64,000 bases of DNA from Bacteroidota bacterium. GTDB taxonomy: Bacteria > Bacteroidota > Bacteroidia > Chitinophagales > Chitinophagaceae. Location of the stretch: contig JAFEAE010000023.1 of NCBI GenBank assembly GCA_018266575.1, forward strand, positions 124,001-188,000, read 5' to 3'. Under the pieces are notes generated by a model that saw only the letters and a list, made by a program, of their open reading frames with translations, did not search any database and was not told the DNA's origin. Each line of letters begins with the position of its first letter. Within the stretch, counting starts at the first letter, position 1. A program made the translations under genes and the position numbers. Of the stretch, positions 60,117 to 64,000 are shown one piece after another.

Positions 60117-63100
60117 ATGAGTAGAAATAAGTTTGTACCCCTGACTACATTAGTATTGCTAATCGGATGGTGTGGTGCAAAAGCGCAGGTAATCACCAAT
60201 ACTTCACTGTTGCAGAGGGCAAGCCTGGAAACGGCGCAAAAAGAAAAATTAAGATACCAGCAGTTAGTCGCTCTCGCCAAACAAAAAGGCTGGCCGTTAA
60301 TATTTACCACCCGTAACGGGAAAAAAGCAACATTGCAGCGGGTGGATTCACAAGGGCTTCCGATTTATTTTACAACCAACGATAATATTATTTCTGCAGC
60401 AACCATAGGGACTAACTTGCTCTGGCCGGGAGGCAGCACAGGATTAAGCCTTAGCGGGTCTTCTGCAAATATGAAGGGCAAAATTGCTATTTGGGACGGA
60501 GGTAAAGTACGTGGTACACATGTTGAGTTTACAGGCCGCGTTGTTCAGAAAGATAATGCATCAACCATTGATGATCATGCGACACACACATCCGGTACAC
60601 TGGTAGCAGCCGGCGTTAACCCTTTGGCAAAAGGTATGTCTTTCGGTGCGCAGCAATTATTGGCTTACGATTATAATAATGATGAATCGGAAATGCTTGG
60701 TGCTTCGCCAAATATTTTAATTTCAAACCATTCCTACGGTGCTATCGCAGGATGGAACTATAACACTTCGGTGAAGCCTAACAGATGGGAGTTTTGGGGA
60801 AAAGCCGGTGATACTGTTGATTACAAATTCGGGTATTATGATGATGAAACCCAGATGTGGGATTCTATTGCTTATAATGCACCATATTATCTTATCGTGA
60901 AGTCTGCAGGAAACAGTCATGGAGATGGAGATCAGCTTGCTGTTGGCCAGCCTTACTGGAGATATAATGCAGCAGGCGTAATGGTAAGTTCGGGCAACAG
61001 GCCTGCAGGTATCAGTAGTGATGATGGATATGATAATCTGCCAACATATTCTGTTGCAAAAAATATTCTAACCGTTGGCGCAGCAAACCCTATTCCGTTT
61101 GGATACGCACAAGCTTCTGATGTAGTAATTGCTCCATTCAGCAGTTGGGGGCCAACAGATGATGGAAGGATAAAACCAGATGTCGTTACTGATGGAGTAA
61201 ATGTTCTTTCAAGCTGGGGCACAGCAGATGATGCTTATGCTGTTGAAAGCGGTACATCTATGTCATCGCCTGCAGCAGCAGGTTCTTTATTTCTCCTGCA
61301 GGAATATTATTCAAAATTGCATAGCGGAACATTTATGCGTGCAGCAACGCTTAAAGGGATCATTATTCATACAGCAGATGAAGCCGGTCAATATCCCGGG
61401 CCTGATTATATTAACGGATGGGGTTTAGTGAATATGCAGAAGGCGGCATCGGTTATTACATCAGACACTATGGCTTCAAACCCTGATCAGAAAATTTATG
61501 AAAACGTTCTTACTAACGGTGCTACCTATACGCTGAATGTAGTGGCATCAGGAAAAGGGCCGTTGGTTGCAACTATTAGCTGGACCGATCCCAAAGCCAC
61601 AGTTGATGAAGTTAATGTGTTGAATAATCCGACAAGGAAATTAGTAAACGATCTGGACATGCGGATCACCAACGGAAGCACAACTTATCAACCCTGGACA
61701 TTGGATAGATTGCACCCTGATAATGCTGCTGTCGCCGGCGATGACTCCCTGAACAATGTGGAAAAGATTGTGATCAATAACCCTGTCGTTGGACAAACAT
61801 ATACTATCAAAATAAATCATAAAGGCACATTACAGAGAGGGCAACAGGCATATTCATTATTACTGAGCGGCATTGGTGGTGGCGCATATTGCACTTCTGC
61901 TGCAACAAGCAGTGCAGGCACACGGATCGATAGTGTAAGCATCAGCAATATTAAAAATGCAAACCCCGCCGGTTGTACAACATATACCAATTACACCAGC
62001 CAGGTTGTACAAATCCAGCCTTCACAAAAAATACCTTTCCGTATAAAACTTAGTAGCTGTGATGCGTCTACCGCTTCACGTGTGGTGAAAGTATTTATCG
62101 ATTATAACAATAATGGTGTTTTTGATGCAAACGAACTGGCAGCGCAAAGCCCTGTGTTAGCAGGTGGCAGCGCTGTTTATGCAGATACGATCACTACCCC
62201 ATCAAACCTCACTATCGGCAACCTTTCAGAAATGCGCATAGTTGCGCAGGAAACAACAGACCCATCAACAGTAAATGCTTGCGGAACCTATGGTAACGGT
62301 GAAACAGAAGATTATGATGTTGCCGTTGTTGAGCCGCCAATCGATTTAGCCCTTGGCCAAATTATTGCACCAATAAGCGGCGATTGCAGCGATACTTCAC
62401 AATTAGTTGTTGTTGCCATCAGAAACCAGGGCACAGACACGGTTTCCAATGTTCCTGTAACAGCAGTTATTCAAAACGGGTCAACTACAGTTGCTACATT
62501 GAGTGAAAAATATCCCGGAAAAATTCCACCGAACCGATGGGTAACGTACACTTTCCAGCAACCGTTCAGCAGCCTTGCGTCAGCAACCTATAATATAACA
62601 GCATACATTACCTTAAGCAGCGATCAATTCATTTCAAATGATACTGCAACAACTTCAGTTACCATTGCAGATAAGCCTGCTGCGCCGGAAGCAACCGGTA
62701 CAGTAGTGGGGGATTCGGTAACCTTAAAGATCACAAATCCCGGTGCAAATTCATCTTACTTCTGGTATAACAGTGCTACAAGTGATTCATCATTATTTGA
62801 AACTGCAGATACATCAGTAAATATTACTGCCGTTCCAACAGGACAAACTTTTTATGTAGGTACAGGTGCTCAAGGCTATGTAGGAGTTAAATCGAAGAAT
62901 GATTATACCGGTGGCAGCGGCGGCGGTTATCAAACACCAGGTGGCAATTTTTTGGTGTATAATGCAGAAGTACCTGTTATATTGAAAAGTGCAAGATTGT
63001 ATACTGGTTATCCTGGAAAAGTTTTGATAATGGTTATTGATACATCAAACACTCAACCTGATGGATCCTATTATTATTCTGTGCTTTCCAGTACAGTGAT

Positions 63101-63722
63101 TGATGTGTATCAGACCAGCCCTACACCAAAACCTGGATCTGTTTCGGGAATTAATCTTGCGGATACAGGAGCTGTGTTCTATCTTAATCTTCCATTACCC
63201 GCAGGCAGGCATTTGATTCTTGACACTACTATTGATGCCTCTGTCGATAGCTCTGCCATTGGCACCGCTTCTATTTTCAGAAACAATAATATTACTGGCA
63301 ATCCTTATCCATTTACTATTCCAAATATTATTTCAATAACAGGAAATAGTGCAGCAACAAAAGCAAATCCTTCGCAAGCCCAGGGTTATTACTACTACAT
63401 GTATAATATGAAAATCCAAACCCAAGACTGTATCAGCAGCAGGGCTGCGGTTTCTGTAACTGTTCCTACAAATGTTGGATTTAAAGTGTGGCCAAATCCA
63501 AACCCCGGCGTGTTCAATGTATTTTTTGATGCAGGGACCAGTGGGAATGTTTCAATAGAATTGTACAATTTGTTAGGGCAAAGGTGTTATTCGCAAAGCT
63601 ATTCCGCAACCGGTTTATTCAGTACACAAATCAATGCGAGCAATCTCATAACGGGGATGTATATCCTATATGTGAAAGCCGGAAACAAGTCATATCATCA
63701 AAAGGTTTTGATCATACGATAA
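60117..63722 (+). CDS. T9SS-secreted subtilisin-like serine protease
   Basis: 1,201 aa. Signal peptide (to about 23). S8 catalytic triad: Asp127 in AIWDGGKVRG, His154 in DDHATHTSGT and Ser381 in SGTSMSSPAAAG; the oxyanion-region Asn is in IVKSAGNSHGDG. A jelly-roll domain follows (about 450-590), then a GEVED domain (about 620-745, FIDYNNNGVFDANEL and GNGETEDYDV), CARDB-like and other beta domains, and the sorting tail VWPNPNPGVFNVFF...GMYILYV. Predicted to be exported by the type IX system and to act on the surface or outside the cell. Confidence 0.94.
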   Translation: MSRNKFVPLTTLVLLIGWCGAKAQVITNTSLLQRASLETAQKEKLRYQQLVALAKQKGWPLIFTTRNGKKATLQRVDSQGLPIYFTTNDNIISAATIGTNLLWPGGSTGLSLSGSSANMKGKIAIWDGGKVRGTHVEFTGRVVQKDNASTIDDHATHTSGTLVAAGVNPLAKGMSFGAQQLLAYDYNNDESEMLGASPNILISNHSYGAIAGWNYNTSVKPNRWEFWGKAGDTVDYKFGYYDDETQMWDSIAYNAPYYLIVKSAGNSHGDGDQLAVGQPYWRYNAAGVMVSSGNRPAGISSDDGYDNLPTYSVAKNILTVGAANPIPFGYAQASDVVIAPFSSWGPTDDGRIKPDVVTDGVNVLSSWGTADDAYAVESGTSMSSPAAAGSLFLLQEYYSKLHSGTFMRAATLKGIIIHTADEAGQYPGPDYINGWGLVNMQKAASVITSDTMASNPDQKIYENVLTNGATYTLNVVASGKGPLVATISWTDPKATVDEVNVLNNPTRKLVNDLDMRITNGSTTYQPWTLDRLHPDNAAVAGDDSLNNVEKIVINNPVVGQTYTIKINHKGTLQRGQQAYSLLLSGIGGGAYCTSAATSSAGTRIDSVSISNIKNANPAGCTTYTNYTSQVVQIQPSQKIPFRIKLSSCDASTASRVVKVFIDYNNNGVFDANELAAQSPVLAGGSAVYADTITTPSNLTIGNLSEMRIVAQETTDPSTVNACGTYGNGETEDYDVAVVEPPIDLALGQIIAPISGDCSDTSQLVVVAIRNQGTDTVSNVPVTAVIQNGSTTVATLSEKYPGKIPPNRWVTYTFQQPFSSLASATYNITAYITLSSDQFISNDTATTSVTIADKPAAPEATGTVVGDSVTLKITNPGANSSYFWYNSATSDSSLFETADTSVNITAVPTGQTFYVGTGAQGYVGVKSKNDYTGGSGGGYQTPGGNFLVYNAEVPVILKSARLYTGYPGKVLIMVIDTSNTQPDGSYYYSVLSSTVIDVYQTSPTPKPGSVSGINLADTGAVFYLNLPLPAGRHLILDTTIDASVDSSAIGTASIFRNNNITGNPYPFTIPNIISITGNSAATKANPSQAQGYYYYMYNMKIQTQDCISSRAAVSVTVPTNVGFKVWPNPNPGVFNVFFDAGTSGNVSIELYNLLGQRCYSQSYSATGLFSTQINASNLITGMYILYVKAGNKSYHQKVLIIR

Positions 63723-63743
63723 TCTTTTCTTAAACGATTTTTT

Positions 63744-63780
63744 AAAGCAGCGGCCCATAAAATATCCGCTGCTTTTTTTA
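63744..63780 (+). terminator. Rho-independent terminator of the subtilase gene
   Basis: AAAGCAGCGG (63744-63753) pairs perfectly with CCGCTGCTTT (63766-63775), followed by T's. It begins 22 bases after the stop. Confidence 0.88.
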
Positions 63781-63843
63781 TTACCCCAAATAAAAATTAT
63801 ATTAGCATTACGATTGAATTGCCTGCCATAAATGGCAAAATTT

Positions 63844-63873
63844 AAAAGCGGGTTTTCGAATACCCGCTTTTTT
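63844..63873 (+). terminator. Second terminator downstream
   Basis: AAAAGCGGGT pairs with ACCCGCTTTT around eight bases and runs into T's. A TGCCATaaATGGCA palindrome lies just upstream (63830-63843 region). Either it is a backup terminator or it ends a short separate transcript. Confidence 0.7.
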
Positions 63874-63913
63874 GCAATATCATCAGTTTTATTTTTTACT
63901 TAAAATCACGTCT

Positions 63914-64000
63914 ATGCTCCAGCCATGGCAAACCGGCAAAGTAATCCGTATTGAAAATGAAACTGAGTCTACACGCAGGTTCTGGATTCAACTGCCAGAA
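63914..64000 (+). CDS. Ferredoxin-reductase-like flavoprotein, N-terminal part only
   Basis: 29 open codons to the window end, reading MLQPWQTGKVIRIENET and then STRRFWIQLPE. This is the first beta strands of the FAD-binding domain of ferredoxin-NADP reductase-like oxidoreductases (strand, turn, strand with RRFWIQLPE). Too short for a firm family. Confidence 0.5.
   Translation, partial: MLQPWQTGKVIRIENETESTRRFWIQLPE

Noticed and set aside
1..64000. tRNA, rRNA or CRISPR arrays
   Set aside because: I saw no tRNA-like T-arm plus acceptor pairing, no rRNA sequence and no regularly spaced direct repeats; the repeats found are dispersed and irregular.

Overview
The window is chromosomal DNA of a Bacteroidota bacterium, most likely of the Chitinophagaceae type (inferred). 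The evidence is: gliding-motility ABC genes gldF and gldG; seven proteins with type IX secretion (T9SS) C-terminal sorting tails; a MurF-alanine racemase fusion; a SecA of about 1,100 residues; a 7TM-DISM histidine kinase; and promoters of the Bacteroidota form TAnnTTTG. I saw no rRNA, tRNA or CRISPR array.

Layout. 1-5.8 kb: a secreted protein cut by the window edge, a nitronate monooxygenase/FabK-like flavoprotein, guaA, a periplasmic-binding-protein-like protein and a di-haem cytochrome c. 5.8-9.7 kb: two members of the ligase-associated DNA repair set (an Lhr-type DEXH helicase and the phosphoesterase PdeM) with a haem-binding protein between them. 9.8-20.4 kb: an HhH protein, a LexA/CI-like regulator, a DUF5020-like outer-membrane protein, an unknown membrane-anchored protein, an amidohydrolase, secA and a LytS/LytT-type two-component pair. 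20.8-35.9 kb: maeB, an Mla-type permease/ATPase pair, murF-alr, terC, gldG/gldF, the iron-sulfur genes sufA/iscS and a DISM kinase with a NarL-type regulator. 36.0-38.3 kb: an OmpA-family protein and a secreted unknown.

38,303-41,826 is a complete 3.5 kb mobile element of the IS1595 (ISXO2-like) type, with 22/26-bp terminal inverted repeats and an 8-9 bp target duplication. Its transposase carries a C-terminal NUMOD1-like DNA-binding module. The element also encodes a ribbon-helix-helix repressor with a palindromic operator inside its own promoter, a winged-helix-like protein, a tiny Lys-rich protein translationally coupled to an unknown protein, one further unknown gene and a possible structured RNA. 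It landed in the loop of a transcription terminator. To its right, 41.9-52.0 kb, is a run of six T9SS cargo genes on the minus strand that share a C-terminal module. Then come acpP-fabF-rnc, a GNAT acetyltransferase, a DUF4870-like membrane protein, mfd, a small secreted protein, a 1,201-residue T9SS subtilase and the start of a ferredoxin-reductase-like gene.

A second theme is the density of short dispersed palindromic repeats. They fill most intergenic gaps. Several copies also lie in frame inside genes (three in the helicase, one in pdeM, one in mfd), adding amino-acid segments without breaking the reading frame, as Rickettsia palindromic elements do.
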